This document shows, one piece after another, positions 52,684-61,953 of a stretch of 64,000 nt of DNA; the stretch's first letter is position 1; the number at the start of each line of letters is the position of its first letter. The stretch comes from Ktedonobacteria bacterium brp13 (GTDB taxonomy: Bacteria > Chloroflexota > Ktedonobacteria > Ktedonobacterales > Ktedonobacteraceae), in assembly GCA_015099395.1 (NCBI GenBank), contig AP024096.1, positions 6,861,485-6,925,484 of the forward strand, in the 5' to 3' direction. Under the pieces are notes generated by a model, which did no database searches, was not told the origin of the DNA, and worked only from the letters and a program-made list of their open reading frames with translations. Made by a program: the position numbers and the translations under genes.

Positions 52684-55600
52684 TTAAGAAAATGCGTTTA
52701 TAAAGAGCTGAACCCACGTACCTAAGTTCGGGCCTTCCATCATGGTCAACTGCCATGTGTAGAGCAGCCCACCGGTCACACCTGGAGCCTGTGCGAGCAC
52801 CACATCAACTTGAGTGACCAACATCTGAACATTGTTTAAATTGAATTCAGGTACAAACAGCGATACTTGCATGCCTGGAGTGAGACCAGATCGCAGCGTC
52901 TTGCACTTGAATGTGCGCCCGATATTGCCGTACCGTTGCAGCAACTGATTCCCCTGCACGGTCGCAGCAGCCACGGTTGTAGGCGTGCCACTGACATCAA
53001 GCACTGCCTCCACGATGCCCGATGAACTTCCACCAGCCGCGTTCTCCAGCGCGGCCATTTGAGATTGCGTGATCGTACCAGGCATGCTCGTGTTATCGAG
53101 CACCACATCCTGACTGAATGAGCCTGAATAGGTGATAGAAAGGCTACTTGTTCCTTGCAGCACAGTCTGACTACTATCTTGCGTGATCGCCGTCGTGCCG
53201 ATCTGATAGTAGTACTGTCTTCCAGTGTCTACTCCCTTCACACCAAATGTCACCGGTTGCCCGTTGAGAGTAAAGGCAGTTGGCGGGGCAGCTAGCGGAT
53301 TGGCAACGGTCCAGGATGTTGTTGTACCATCGCCAACTTTAATCTCTGTAAATGTCGATGTGGCAATAGCTCCTTTCATAATTTGCCTATTGCGGTAGGA
53401 GTCGCCGCTGTTATCAAGCTCAGCACCGGCTACCAGGACATCATTGATCACCTGCCCGGCAATCACCTGACTATTCAGGCTGCTGAGGACGAATGGAGCA
53501 GGTGTGGCCTGTCGAGCCTGGAATATCAGGCTGTTGTCATTGCGGAAATAGGTCCCGTAGTCCGATTGCTTATTCAAGTCCGCTATATTGGCGTCCAGGA
53601 ATGTTCTCTGATAGCTCTTGCTCGGTATAAGGATGCCCGGTCCAATATCAGGGCTACTTACAAACGCCTGCATGTCCAACAGTTGAGGCGTTGCTGTTGG
53701 ATCTGTACTGGTGAGCGTCTGCTTTGTAAGCAGATTCACCCCTGCAAGGGGTTGACCTAGGAACTGGCCTCGAATAGCATAAAAATAATTTGTGCCACCT
53801 GATGCATACAGGCCATATAGGCCCGGATCTTGCAGGTTTGCATCAGCTACGATTTCGATCATGAGGACACCATCAAAGTAGACAATCACATCACTACCAA
53901 TGGCTGTAGCGCGCACAATATGCGGTGTTCCTCGTGTAAAACTGATCGTAGTGGACCCGATCAGGAAGCGTGTCCCACTGATAGAGCTGTAAATCTCTAT
54001 TGTATTAGCCTTGCTTGCCGCCTGACTATCATACACGGAGACGCTATAATAGAATCCGCTCACATCTTGCCGGTGCCGAAAGACCAGACCAGCGTTATCA
54101 GCTTGCGTCATGATTGCGGATACATCAATATCTCTTTGCGTAGCCACTGTATTATAAAGCAGTGTGCCATTGACTCCTCCACTCCCTACAAGCCTACTAT
54201 TGGTCGTGTCCCACGTCCATGTGGCATTTGAACCGCCTTCATTGCCTTGTGTGTAGTTTGCACTGCTATTTGTGCTGAATATGTCTTCTGTAGGGGCGGG
54301 TTGCGTGGTGATGCCAGAAATAGCCGCGCCTGCACTGGCAACGCTCTGATAGGACACGCCTCCGTCGATCGATGTCGCCACTGCCAGACTTGTTCCCGTC
54401 GGCGTATTGGCATTCCAGGACACTAGTGAGTTGCCAGCGGTGCCCGCCGGGGCCAGCGACAAGACAGGCGATACACGTGTACCTGTTGCGCTGTATCGCC
54501 CCATCACCCAAATACTCACTCCGTTAAGCGTTGGCACAACTGGGGCGTTGCTTGCTGTCAGCGTCATCTTGAGCAGCACATTCACCCCTGCAAGGGATTG
54601 CCCGGCGGTCAGTCCTGGGATTGCAGCGCCATTGGTTACACTCTGATACGTAGATCCGCCATTGATCGATGTTTGTGCAGTGATGGAGCAGGTTGAATCA
54701 GGAATGCCATCGATGTCCCACTGCACGACGCTATTGCCATAGGTTCCCGCCCCTGCAAGGGATATGCTTGGAGACTGCCATGTGCCTGAAAGGGCGCTAC
54801 AGACACCAAAATTGTTATATGGTGTGGAGATTGTCGCGGCTGTGCCATTATATGTGCGCAAACCGAGATAGCCAGCCGCCGTATACGTACTATCTGTCGC
54901 GTTGATCAGCAGCACGCCGTCCAAATAGATTTTGTGGGAAGTGCCAACTGCAACAACCTTCAATCGATGGACACTATTCGCAGTGAGCGCGAGCGTGACC
55001 GTCGCAATCGCTGTAGCTGTACCCGTGCCTGTCGCTGAATTTGTCCCGCGAGCAAGCTGAAGCAAGGACGGCGATATATATGCAGCGTATGCTTCTGTAT
55101 CCTTATTGGTTTGCCATCCAGTTGTGCGGTAAACGAGCCCAGCGCTTGCTGATGTGGTAGCCGGAACGGTCACATCCACCTCGGCAGTAAAATCAGCCCA
55201 CGTGCCCGCAAAATCCATTCGCAGTTTCAAATCAAAGCCTGCATAGACGTCCAGGTATTGTTGCTTATTAACCAACGTTGTGAAACCACTTCCAAATGCT
55301 GTTTGCGACGGAAACCCGTTTGACCAGCTCCACTGAAATCCGTTGGTCATGATTGCCGGTGTAGTCGTGCTGCCTACGGTCTTTACATTCGTGAGCGTGC
55401 CGGTGTTGAAGTCTGTCGCAGTAGTGTAGGTGCTTATAACATCGGATTTCGTAGCGTTGTACGCACTGTTGATAATAAGTGTGGGCGGTCCAAAGACCAC
55501 ATTAATGGTTGGATCTGAGCCTGCCGTCAACGTTTGACGATACTGCAGCGACCTGCCAGCCACACTCATGCCAGGAAGGAGATTCGGAATGGGATTGCCG

Positions 55601-56814
55601 GACGTGTGGATTTGCCAGGATGCGCCATTGTCAATACTCGTCTCAACAATGGCTGTACAACCAGTGGGAATTGTTGAACTATACGTCATTTGCGAGTTGC
55701 GTACAATTTTGGCTGCATCCATAGAGAGTGCCGCGCGTACAGAAGTGCCAGTCTTCGCCAAGTTTGCCTGCACTACTGTCAAGCTCACATTGGTGTAGCC
55801 GTTATTGGCGATCTGGTTGTTAGTTGTCAGCGGCGTGGTGTCACCAAAGATCGTTGTGTTGCCACCTGCTGCAATATTGTAGACAATGCGCCTGAAATAC
55901 GCCGCATATGTCCCAGCGTTTACTCCGCCTAATGCGACCTCGATACTGGTAATCGTTTTGCCAACAAACGCGCCAGCCTGGAAGAACGTTGGACGGGTGT
56001 ACCAGGTGTCATTGGCAAGACCTGATAGATCAGTCTTTATTGCCATGCTCAGGCCCTGATTGTCCGTATACCCTGAGGCGTTCAGCGTTGTGCCATCTGA
56101 ACACGTGAAATTCAGCCCTGCCATGATCTGCGGTGAGTCAGATCTGATCCAGAGATCATACTGGATAGAGTCATTTGTCGCAACAGTGATGCTTCCAGTC
56201 CAAATCTGCCTATACACGTACGCAGTAGCATAGCCACTGGATGCATAGCCTGTAAGCTTGAGTGCATTGCCAGTCAGAAAGTTTGCGCCGATGCCTGTTG
56301 CAATGACCTGTACCCCTGCAAGGGCTAACTCTAAATCGCCGTCGCCTGGGTTGCCGTCTGTCGCATTGGTCGTCGCCACCGTATTGCTAAGCGTACCACT
56401 GGCCCAATCAGCCTCTAGTTCATCCCATCGTAGTGCAGCATTGGCAAGCAAGCCCTCACTTGCGCCGTATCGCTGGATCTGATCGACGACGACCGTGCCA
56501 CTATACTGATTGTTATAGGTTTTATTGCTCGTCCTCTTGGCAGATAAATAATCACCTTTTTGAATACAGTCGATCGTCCACATCTTCTCGACGCTTGGGT
56601 ACAGCAAAGTCATTTGTGGATTGTGAACGAATCCAGTGAACACAGTGCCAAGTATTGAATCTGTGATTGTCACCGGCTGCCCACGCTCGAAAAATGCCGT
56701 GCCAGCACTGTCGATCACAGTGATTGTGCACGTGGTTTTCTGGTCGATTTGGTCTGGTCTAGATATCGATTGAACACCAACTAAGACACCTGCAATGCTT
56801 GCTGTTAAACTCAT
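52684..56814 (-). CDS. Large tail-tip protein with repeated carbohydrate-binding-like modules
   Basis: A 1376-residue structural protein. Residues 1-130 resemble baseplate/hub proteins. The middle contains two LamG-like domains (VHRLKVVAVGTSHKIYLDG and HIVRATAIGSDVIVYFDG). It also has at least three related beta modules with NSVVQWDIDG, then TSINGGSTYQSV, then LAGVN-type ends. The last 250 residues resemble a tail-hub C-terminus. It probably forms the host-recognition tip. Palindromes at 53739, 54585, 54750 and 56313 lie in it; two occupy the same place in different modules. It overlaps the tape measure gene by 4 bp. Confidence 0.82.
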   Translation of the reverse strand: MSLTASIAGVLVGVQSISRPDQIDQKTTCTITVIDSAGTAFFERGQPVTITDSILGTVFTGFVHNPQMTLLYPSVEKMWTIDCIQKGDYLSAKRTSNKTYNNQYSGTVVVDQIQRYGASEGLLANAALRWDELEADWASGTLSNTVATTNATDGNPGDGDLELALAGVQVIATGIGANFLTGNALKLTGYASSGYATAYVYRQIWTGSITVATNDSIQYDLWIRSDSPQIMAGLNFTCSDGTTLNASGYTDNQGLSMAIKTDLSGLANDTWYTRPTFFQAGAFVGKTITSIEVALGGVNAGTYAAYFRRIVYNIAAGGNTTIFGDTTPLTTNNQIANNGYTNVSLTVVQANLAKTGTSVRAALSMDAAKIVRNSQMTYSSTIPTGCTAIVETSIDNGASWQIHTSGNPIPNLLPGMSVAGRSLQYRQTLTAGSDPTINVVFGPPTLIINSAYNATKSDVISTYTTATDFNTGTLTNVKTVGSTTTPAIMTNGFQWSWSNGFPSQTAFGSGFTTLVNKQQYLDVYAGFDLKLRMDFAGTWADFTAEVDVTVPATTSASAGLVYRTTGWQTNKDTEAYAAYISPSLLQLARGTNSATGTGTATAIATVTLALTANSVHRLKVVAVGTSHKIYLDGVLLINATDSTYTAAGYLGLRTYNGTAATISTPYNNFGVCSALSGTWQSPSISLAGAGTYGNSVVQWDIDGIPDSTCSITAQTSINGGSTYQSVTNGAAIPGLTAGQSLAGVNVLLKMTLTASNAPVVPTLNGVSIWVMGRYSATGTRVSPVLSLAPAGTAGNSLVSWNANTPTGTSLAVATSIDGGVSYQSVASAGAAISGITTQPAPTEDIFSTNSSANYTQGNEGGSNATWTWDTTNSRLVGSGGVNGTLLYNTVATQRDIDVSAIMTQADNAGLVFRHRQDVSGFYYSVSVYDSQAASKANTIEIYSSISGTRFLIGSTTISFTRGTPHIVRATAIGSDVIVYFDGVLMIEIVADANLQDPGLYGLYASGGTNYFYAIRGQFLGQPLAGVNLLTKQTLTSTDPTATPQLLDMQAFVSSPDIGPGILIPSKSYQRTFLDANIADLNKQSDYGTYFRNDNSLIFQARQATPAPFVLSSLNSQVIAGQVINDVLVAGAELDNSGDSYRNRQIMKGAIATSTFTEIKVGDGTTTSWTVANPLAAPPTAFTLNGQPVTFGVKGVDTGRQYYYQIGTTAITQDSSQTVLQGTSSLSITYSGSFSQDVVLDNTSMPGTITQSQMAALENAAGGSSSGIVEAVLDVSGTPTTVAAATVQGNQLLQRYGNIGRTFKCKTLRSGLTPGMQVSLFVPEFNLNNVQMLVTQVDVVLAQAPGVTGGLLYTWQLTMMEGPNLGTWVQLFINAFS

Positions 56815-58889
56815 AGACTCCTCATCTTCCCGCCTTGCCCTCTGAGTTGCTTCACTACCCTGGTCATCACTCTATCGGTCATCTCTTGCCCATCCAGATA
56901 GATATGGACGACTGTGTCGCCACCGCCACCACCACCATTCATCATAGCTGCTGTCTGGGATGCTCCGAGCACACTTGCCCCTGATGTGCCACCATAGATC
57001 AATTCAGCACCTGCTTCACCAGCTATACCATAGCCACCAGGTGCGATGGTGCCACCCCTTGCAAGGAGTGGAATGGTTGGAATGGTTGGTAGTCCAAGGT
57101 CAGCTCCACCAAAGACCGTCACACCTGCCACAACCAGGGCTGGGACATTGACATGGAAACTATCAACAGCATTGATTAACCAGTTCAGGCCCATAATCAC
57201 CCCATTGACACCACCCTTAAACGCGCTTTCTATGCCAGCTCCCACGTTATTTGCAGCCTGACCAATGCCCCCAAATATGCCTTCTATATCATGGCCAACG
57301 CCACCAAAAAAGCTTCCCACACCACCGATGACAGCTTTTACCGCGCTTCCAACTGCTGATGTTATCGCGCCCCAGTGCTGCACGGCTTCAATAATTCCGA
57401 AGATCGCAGCCCCTACAATGAGCCCCACGATAATGAATGGGGCTGCTGCTGCAAGTGTTGCCAGTGCCGCCGCGCCGGCTCCTATCGCCCATGCTCCAAA
57501 GCCAATCACGAGGGCAGGGATCTGGACAGCCGCAAAGACCGCTACGCCTATGGCTATACCGCCCAACACTGACTCAAGCAGATTCATCGCGAGTTGGTTC
57601 TGCGAGAAGAAGTCAACTAGACCCTTGCCCGTATCTATCAGTTTTCCGACATCAGTGACGACGGTAACCAGGCCATCGACAATATCGGTGCCCAACGTGA
57701 CCGCAAATGCCTTGAAGCTTGGAGAGGTCAGAACGTTTGTCAGCTGCGCTAATCCTTTTTCTAAATCAGGAAGTGCAGGCTTTAAAGCAGCGGCCATGAC
57801 CTGATCGAAATCAGAAGAAAGCGTTGAAAGGAGACCTGACAGGGTATTCGATTGTTTGGCCATGCCGCCTGAATAGACAGGATTCTTCTCAATGCCTTTT
57901 GTCAGGTCAGCAATGGCCTCATTTGCGGGCAGTGTGCCATTCTTTACCATCGCCTGTATCTGGGCTGTCGTCTTGCCGCTACCTGCTGCAATCGCATCCA
58001 GCGCATTGATACCATGCGCGCCAAGCTGCGTGATGTCGCCCTGTGTGAGCTTGCCTTGCACGGACATCTTGCCCAGAATGTCCACTACGCTCTGCATCTC
58101 AGCAGGCGTTCCCTTGCCAACAGCAGTTAAGGCATCACCGACCGCCGTCAGGTCTGGGATGATCGTTTGGGTAGGAATCTTAAAGGCAATCATCGATGAT
58201 GCTGCGTTATCAATGTCCTGTGTTTTGAATTGTGTCTTTGCGGCAAATTGATTGAGCTTATCCAGTTCGTCAGAAGCAGCTTTTGTGCCTCCGAGTAGGT
58301 TGGAAAAAGATGCTTGCGTATTCTCAGCAGCCATGGCAGGGCCGAGCAATGTCCCGGCAAGCTGTGTTGCCGTATTCCCCATAGCCTGCAAACTAAATAT
58401 GCCCATGCCGACCTGGTTAACCATGCCACCGAGACTAAAGCCGTTTCCTGCACTTTGCGCTTGGCTTGCGGCATCATCTGCTGTAGTGCCTATGGACTGA
58501 ATTTGAGTATCAATCTCAGAAACAGCAGTATTTACCGAATCTGCAAGTGCCGAAACAGCATCCTGTAGACTGCTAAATCCTGACAAAGATGAACTCATGG
58601 AATCCGCAAGCGATGAACCTGCTTCCTCACCAACGGCAGGTAATGATGACAGGGCCTCCGTAGCACCGGACACCCCTTCTTCAACGCCAGTAGCGATATG
58701 AGAGGCAGCGGATGAAATAGACGAGAGGCTCTCAGCTGCTGCTGACATGCTTGAAGTGATATCAGAGCCGCTAGACTCAGCAGCGCTTGCAACACTTGCA
58801 AAAACGCTGTCGATAGCGCTGCTGGCTGCTGTCACTTGATCGATATTTGCCGCAAATACGACTTCTAAGCCTGCTAATTCATCACTCAT
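56811..58889 (-). CDS. Tail tape measure protein
   Basis: A 692-residue tape measure protein that sets tail length. A Ser/Ala-rich helical N-terminus leads to a TP901-type domain (LAGTLLGPAMAAENTQASF ... LNQFAAKTQFKTQDIDNAASSMIAF ... ALTAVGKG). Hydrophobic helices around 440-510 and a Gly-rich C-terminus follow. It comes directly after the frameshifted chaperone genes, the usual order. By the usual rough relation of length to tail, the tail should be fairly short, near 100 nm. Confidence 0.9.
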   Translation of the reverse strand: MSDELAGLEVVFAANIDQVTAASSAIDSVFASVASAAESSGSDITSSMSAAAESLSSISSAASHIATGVEEGVSGATEALSSLPAVGEEAGSSLADSMSSSLSGFSSLQDAVSALADSVNTAVSEIDTQIQSIGTTADDAASQAQSAGNGFSLGGMVNQVGMGIFSLQAMGNTATQLAGTLLGPAMAAENTQASFSNLLGGTKAASDELDKLNQFAAKTQFKTQDIDNAASSMIAFKIPTQTIIPDLTAVGDALTAVGKGTPAEMQSVVDILGKMSVQGKLTQGDITQLGAHGINALDAIAAGSGKTTAQIQAMVKNGTLPANEAIADLTKGIEKNPVYSGGMAKQSNTLSGLLSTLSSDFDQVMAAALKPALPDLEKGLAQLTNVLTSPSFKAFAVTLGTDIVDGLVTVVTDVGKLIDTGKGLVDFFSQNQLAMNLLESVLGGIAIGVAVFAAVQIPALVIGFGAWAIGAGAAALATLAAAAPFIIVGLIVGAAIFGIIEAVQHWGAITSAVGSAVKAVIGGVGSFFGGVGHDIEGIFGGIGQAANNVGAGIESAFKGGVNGVIMGLNWLINAVDSFHVNVPALVVAGVTVFGGADLGLPTIPTIPLLARGGTIAPGGYGIAGEAGAELIYGGTSGASVLGASQTAAMMNGGGGGGDTVVHIYLDGQEMTDRVMTRVVKQLRGQGGKMRSL

Positions 58890-58895
58890 CTATTT

Positions 58896-59075
58896 CTATT
58901 TCTTTTTTGCTTCTTTGATTGCTTCTTCTTTTTTAATTTTGAAGTACGCAATCCAGTCGATAAATTCCGACCGACCGATGATCAGTTTGGTGGCTGCCAC
59001 GCTCGTGTGCGTGACATCGGCTGCGATTTTATACCACATCAGATCATCTGTGTCGTCGGACCTCAGGCGTTTTTT
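58896..59075 (-). CDS. Frameshift extension of the tail assembly chaperone
   Basis: A 57-codon open frame lies in the -1 frame behind the chaperone gene. The slippery heptamer A-AAA-AAC (59075-59069) sits in frame at GCA AAA AAC, two codons before the chaperone stop. A -1 slip there leads into RLRSDDTDDLMWYK and on to TAG at 58896, 6 bp before the tape measure start codon. The fusion would be about 171 residues. This G/GT arrangement is conserved in long-tailed phages. Confidence 0.85.
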   Translation of the reverse strand, partial: KKRLRSDDTDDLMWYKIAADVTHTSVAATKLIIGRSEFIDWIAYFKIKKEEAIKEAKKK

Positions 59076-59410
59076 GCCGCTTCAACCGCTGCCTTTGTTT
59101 CAAATCCAAAGAATTCATTGATAGGATGTATAAGTGCCATAACCACGCTGGCCTGACCTTTGATCCAATCTCTGTCAGCATCGGCAAAGACTGGATCACC
59201 AGTCTCTTTACTGATGAGTACCTTGCAGATCAATGCTGCTGGATACCCAGCTGGGTCCGTCTTTGCCAATTCTCGCATAGCTGTCAGCGTACCCATATCC
59301 TGATCTGCAATAGCGACCTGTCCGTCTGTCGTGGGCCAGAATGGGGTTGCAACATCTTGCGTTTTTTTAGGCGTTGCCATAGCGGCTTCGCGAATAGATT
59401 GACCGTTCAT
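59063..59410 (-). CDS. Tail assembly chaperone, short form
   Basis: A 115-residue protein that, with its longer frameshift product, coats the tape measure during tail assembly. The helical core (LTAMRELAKTDPAGYPAALI ... QASVVMALIHPINEFFGF) and the place before the tape measure gene support the call. The last codons include the slippery site. The start may be the ATG at 59410 or at 59380; neither has a strong ribosome site. Confidence 0.82.
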   Translation of the reverse strand: MNGQSIREAAMATPKKTQDVATPFWPTTDGQVAIADQDMGTLTAMRELAKTDPAGYPAALICKVLISKETGDPVFADADRDWIKGQASVVMALIHPINEFFGFETKAAVEAAKNA

Positions 59411-59438
59411 AGTGTTTTGTCTCTTTTCTTTTATTTAT

Positions 59439-59783
59439 TTAACTAAGTGATTTGAGTTCGTCGAGTAAAGCGGCTTTCCCATCCAGGTATCCAGGAAACA
59501 TAAATGGGTGAGCAGCAACATGTATTGATGGGTTCCTGGTCACATGTCCGAATTCGATATCAGGCCCATATTTCACGTTGGTCCCTATACTACAGGAGAG
59601 CGCAGTCTTTTTTGTGTATTTGATTGAGCTTCTCAGGCGGCCTGTATCGACAAGACATCTTTGCTTTGCACTGCCCTCTGTGACAAGTCCAGCATTCTGC
59701 ACAGCGTTCCCTACCTTCGCAGCAAACGCACTGAGCTTTCCCTGCACATTCCCGCGCGCTGTGACCGTGATCTTGACTTGCAT
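59439..59783 (-). CDS. HK97 gp10-like tail completion protein
   Basis: A 114-residue protein with the HK97 gp10 pattern: VDTGRLRSSI, then a Gly/Tyr-rich GTNVKYGPDIEFGH and HPFMFP. It joins the tail terminator region during head-tail assembly. It comes 27 bp after the tail protein at 59811, with a palindrome between. Confidence 0.85.
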   Translation of the reverse strand: MQVKITVTARGNVQGKLSAFAAKVGNAVQNAGLVTEGSAKQRCLVDTGRLRSSIKYTKKTALSCSIGTNVKYGPDIEFGHVTRNPSIHVAAHPFMFPGYLDGKAALLDELKSLS

Positions 59784-59810
59784 AGCTATTCCTCTCTCCC
59801 TTGCAAGGGG

Positions 59811-60461
59811 TTAACTTGGGATGAAGAACAACTGCCCGTTGACGGTGAAATTCAAGTCCTCAGTATTCACTGCGTTCTGGGCGGATTTGATTGCATCGCT
59901 GGTCAGAATGCCATAGCCTTGGAATCTTTGGTTTGCGTTCTGCCCAGGGTAAATCTGAATAATCAATAAGTCCGCTGATGTCAGATGAGCAAGAAACACG
60001 CCATCAATCCAGAATTTAGTTAATTTGATCGTCGCACTGTTCACGCCTGCAATAAATGTTTTCCAGCCACTGGGCGGATTGGTGAAGCTTGTCACATCAT
60101 ACGTAGTGGCAGAGAGCGATGGATCAACCACGTTTGCATAGGCCATAAAGCTGAATACAAAGTACTTGCCTGATGAGATGCGACAGGAAGGCGTAGCACC
60201 ACTCACAGCCGTTGCAAACACAACCCTGCCAATCGGATAATTGATGGTAAAGCCAGTTGTAACAGTGGTCCAGGTTACGCCATCAGGGCTCGTTTGCACT
60301 ACAAACGCTGCGTTGCTATCCCAGCACTGGTGAGCAGCATTCGTCACATTGAACGTCAGATGATCACCCGAGTCAGACATGGCCTCGTTCGTCAGGGCGA
60401 TAGAAGTGCCTGACGTGAGATAGATTTGCGTGTTATGTCCGGCTATTGGCGATGATGTCAT
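59811..60461 (-). CDS. Tail protein, major tail tube-like with extra domain
   Basis: A 216-residue protein. The C-terminal half shares a pattern with the next gene's product (TYDVTSFTNPPSGWKTFIAGVNSATIKLTKFWIDG), so the two are paralogues. The N-terminal half is beta-rich (FVVQTSPDGVTWTTVTTGF) and may be a decoration domain. The dispersed palindrome touches its stop codon. Confidence 0.75.
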   Translation of the reverse strand: MTSSPIAGHNTQIYLTSGTSIALTNEAMSDSGDHLTFNVTNAAHQCWDSNAAFVVQTSPDGVTWTTVTTGFTINYPIGRVVFATAVSGATPSCRISSGKYFVFSFMAYANVVDPSLSATTYDVTSFTNPPSGWKTFIAGVNSATIKLTKFWIDGVFLAHLTSADLLIIQIYPGQNANQRFQGYGILTSDAIKSAQNAVNTEDLNFTVNGQLFFIPS

Positions 60462-60494
60462 GCTCGTTCACCTCCCTTCTTTTGAGATATCAAA

Positions 60495-60899
60495 TTATGC
60501 GTAGGCCAGCGGACCGGTCCCTTGGAAATCCCACTCAGCTGTACTTGCAGTTTTGACGTCGTATTTCAATGGGATTGTTGTGATCAATGCGCTTCCTGTG
60601 AACGCATTTGTTCCTGCATTTGGCGAGAATGAGATCGCATTTACTGTCCCGGCCAAATAGTTGGCCCATAAGGTCGCTTGCACGGTGTCGTTGGCCTGGT
60701 CGTACAATCCGACCACTTTAATTGTCCAGTCGCGCAACCCTGCTATAAATGCCTTCCATTGCGGAGTGGTCAATCCACTCATAACGGTGACATCATAGGT
60801 CGTTCCATTTGAAGTCAAATCAACCGTCTGCACCTGGATCAAGGCGACGGTTGCGATCTTGAATATTCCTTGACTGCCTGCTGTTGGTGTTGAAGTCAT
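60495..60899 (-). CDS. Major tail tube protein
   Basis: A 134-residue protein with the tail-tube signature GTTYDVTVMSGLTTPQWKAFIAGLRDWTIKV spread over residues 32-62, followed by ISFSPNAGTNAFTGSALI and the end EWDFQGTGPLAY. The size and pattern fit siphovirus tube proteins, which polymerise around the tape measure. It is probably the most abundant tail protein. Confidence 0.83.
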   Translation of the reverse strand: MTSTPTAGSQGIFKIATVALIQVQTVDLTSNGTTYDVTVMSGLTTPQWKAFIAGLRDWTIKVVGLYDQANDTVQATLWANYLAGTVNAISFSPNAGTNAFTGSALITTIPLKYDVKTASTAEWDFQGTGPLAYA

Positions 60900-60903
60900 A
60901 AAA

Positions 60904-61341
60904 TCACCCCTGAGTAAACAATTTATAGCGATGAACTATTTGTTGTGTAATACCGTCTGATTGCTGTTGCTCTTGCTCGTTGTCGAACATTAAGAAAAAT
61001 TGGCTGAATCCTGATAATAATAAGTCCAATGGCTTTTGATGAGTGAGATAATAAATCCGCGCTATAATTGCCCGAGCCTGTGCAAAGCCTCCTGCTTGCG
61101 TAAATACTGAGACTTGAATATAGGTATCCACACCGTCGCGACCCATGACCAAAGCCGTCCCGCTTTGTGATGTAATCGGGAATACGACCCCGTACGGGAA
61201 GGGCTGGTTAGTCGGGACGCCGCCCTCATCAAAGATGTTCCACGTGGGCGTAGCACTCCCTACGAGCAACCCTTGCAAGGGTACATCTGCCCTGTAGCGA
61301 CTGAGAAAGGCCGTTTGAATAGCGCCGGTTGGGAGTGCCAT
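60904..61341 (-). CDS. Tail terminator-like protein (DUF3168)
   Basis: A 145-residue protein with the DUF3168/gp17 shape: PLQGLLVGSATPTWNIFDEG, PYGVVFPITSQ, and IQVSVFTQAGGFAQARAI followed by a C-terminal YKLFTQ. It caps the tail at the neck. The palindrome at 61270 codes for VPLQGLL. It starts 2 bp from the stop of the upstream gene. Confidence 0.83.
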   Translation of the reverse strand: MALPTGAIQTAFLSRYRADVPLQGLLVGSATPTWNIFDEGGVPTNQPFPYGVVFPITSQSGTALVMGRDGVDTYIQVSVFTQAGGFAQARAIIARIYYLTHQKPLDLLLSGFSQFFLMFDNEQEQQQSDGITQQIVHRYKLFTQG

Positions 61342-61343
61342 AG

Positions 61344-61724
61344 CTATTTACTTCCTTTTGCCTGATACAGGACCAGGGCTAGCACGGTAATAACATGCAT
61401 GCGATCCTGATCAATTGCTCCCAGGATCTGGAAACGATCGCCGTCTACCAGGAGCGTCATAGTCCCATCAATCTCCACGTCATTGGCATAGCGCATCTCT
61501 GCCCAATCCGATGCCGTTGGATAGAGTTGACCGTATTGATAGGCTCTCGAGAGCCCACGTCCAAACTTCCCGTTAAACACGTGAACCATGGGCGATCGCA
61601 CTGTGTTCCAATCACCTGCAGCACTATTGCCACCTTGCCCATCGTCCACACGCGGAGCGGGTATTTGGATTTGTGCAGGTCGGTTATAATTGCCAGCATC
61701 AGGCGTTTGAACAATGCGAGCCAT
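61344..61724 (-). CDS. Head-tail joining protein
   Basis: A 126-residue protein like the phage head closure family: PAQIQIPAPRVDDGQGG and WAEMRYANDVEIDGTMTLLVDGDRFQI followed by DQDRMHVITVLAL. It closes the portal and joins the tail. Order relative to the connector and tail terminator genes fits. Confidence 0.83.
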   Translation of the reverse strand: MARIVQTPDAGNYNRPAQIQIPAPRVDDGQGGNSAAGDWNTVRSPMVHVFNGKFGRGLSRAYQYGQLYPTASDWAEMRYANDVEIDGTMTLLVDGDRFQILGAIDQDRMHVITVLALVLYQAKGSK

Positions 61725-61733
61725 GAACGTCTC

Positions 61734-61943
61734 CTATGCCTTATGGATGACATGCACTTCAATGCAATTGCCAACCTTCAAATCTTTCACCAGTGCCTTT
61801 TCGTCAGTGGCTGCGCACACTTCTTCGTTCGCATTGAGATAGGCGATCTTGCCATTCTCGAATACAAACCCTTGCAAGGGTGTCTCGACGGGCTTACCGA
61901 ATCCCATGGGCTGTTTGACCTGCTTGATCGTGATTTCTTCCAT
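61734..61943 (-). CDS. Small phage protein, unknown
   Basis: A 69-residue protein between two connector genes (ITIKQVKQPMGFGKPVETPLQG). The palindrome at 61869 codes TPLQGFV. No family is known to me; the place suggests a small head or neck factor. Confidence 0.62.
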   Translation of the reverse strand: MEEITIKQVKQPMGFGKPVETPLQGFVFENGKIAYLNANEEVCAATDEKALVKDLKVGNCIEVHVIHKA

Positions 61944-61953
61944 GTTTTATTTC

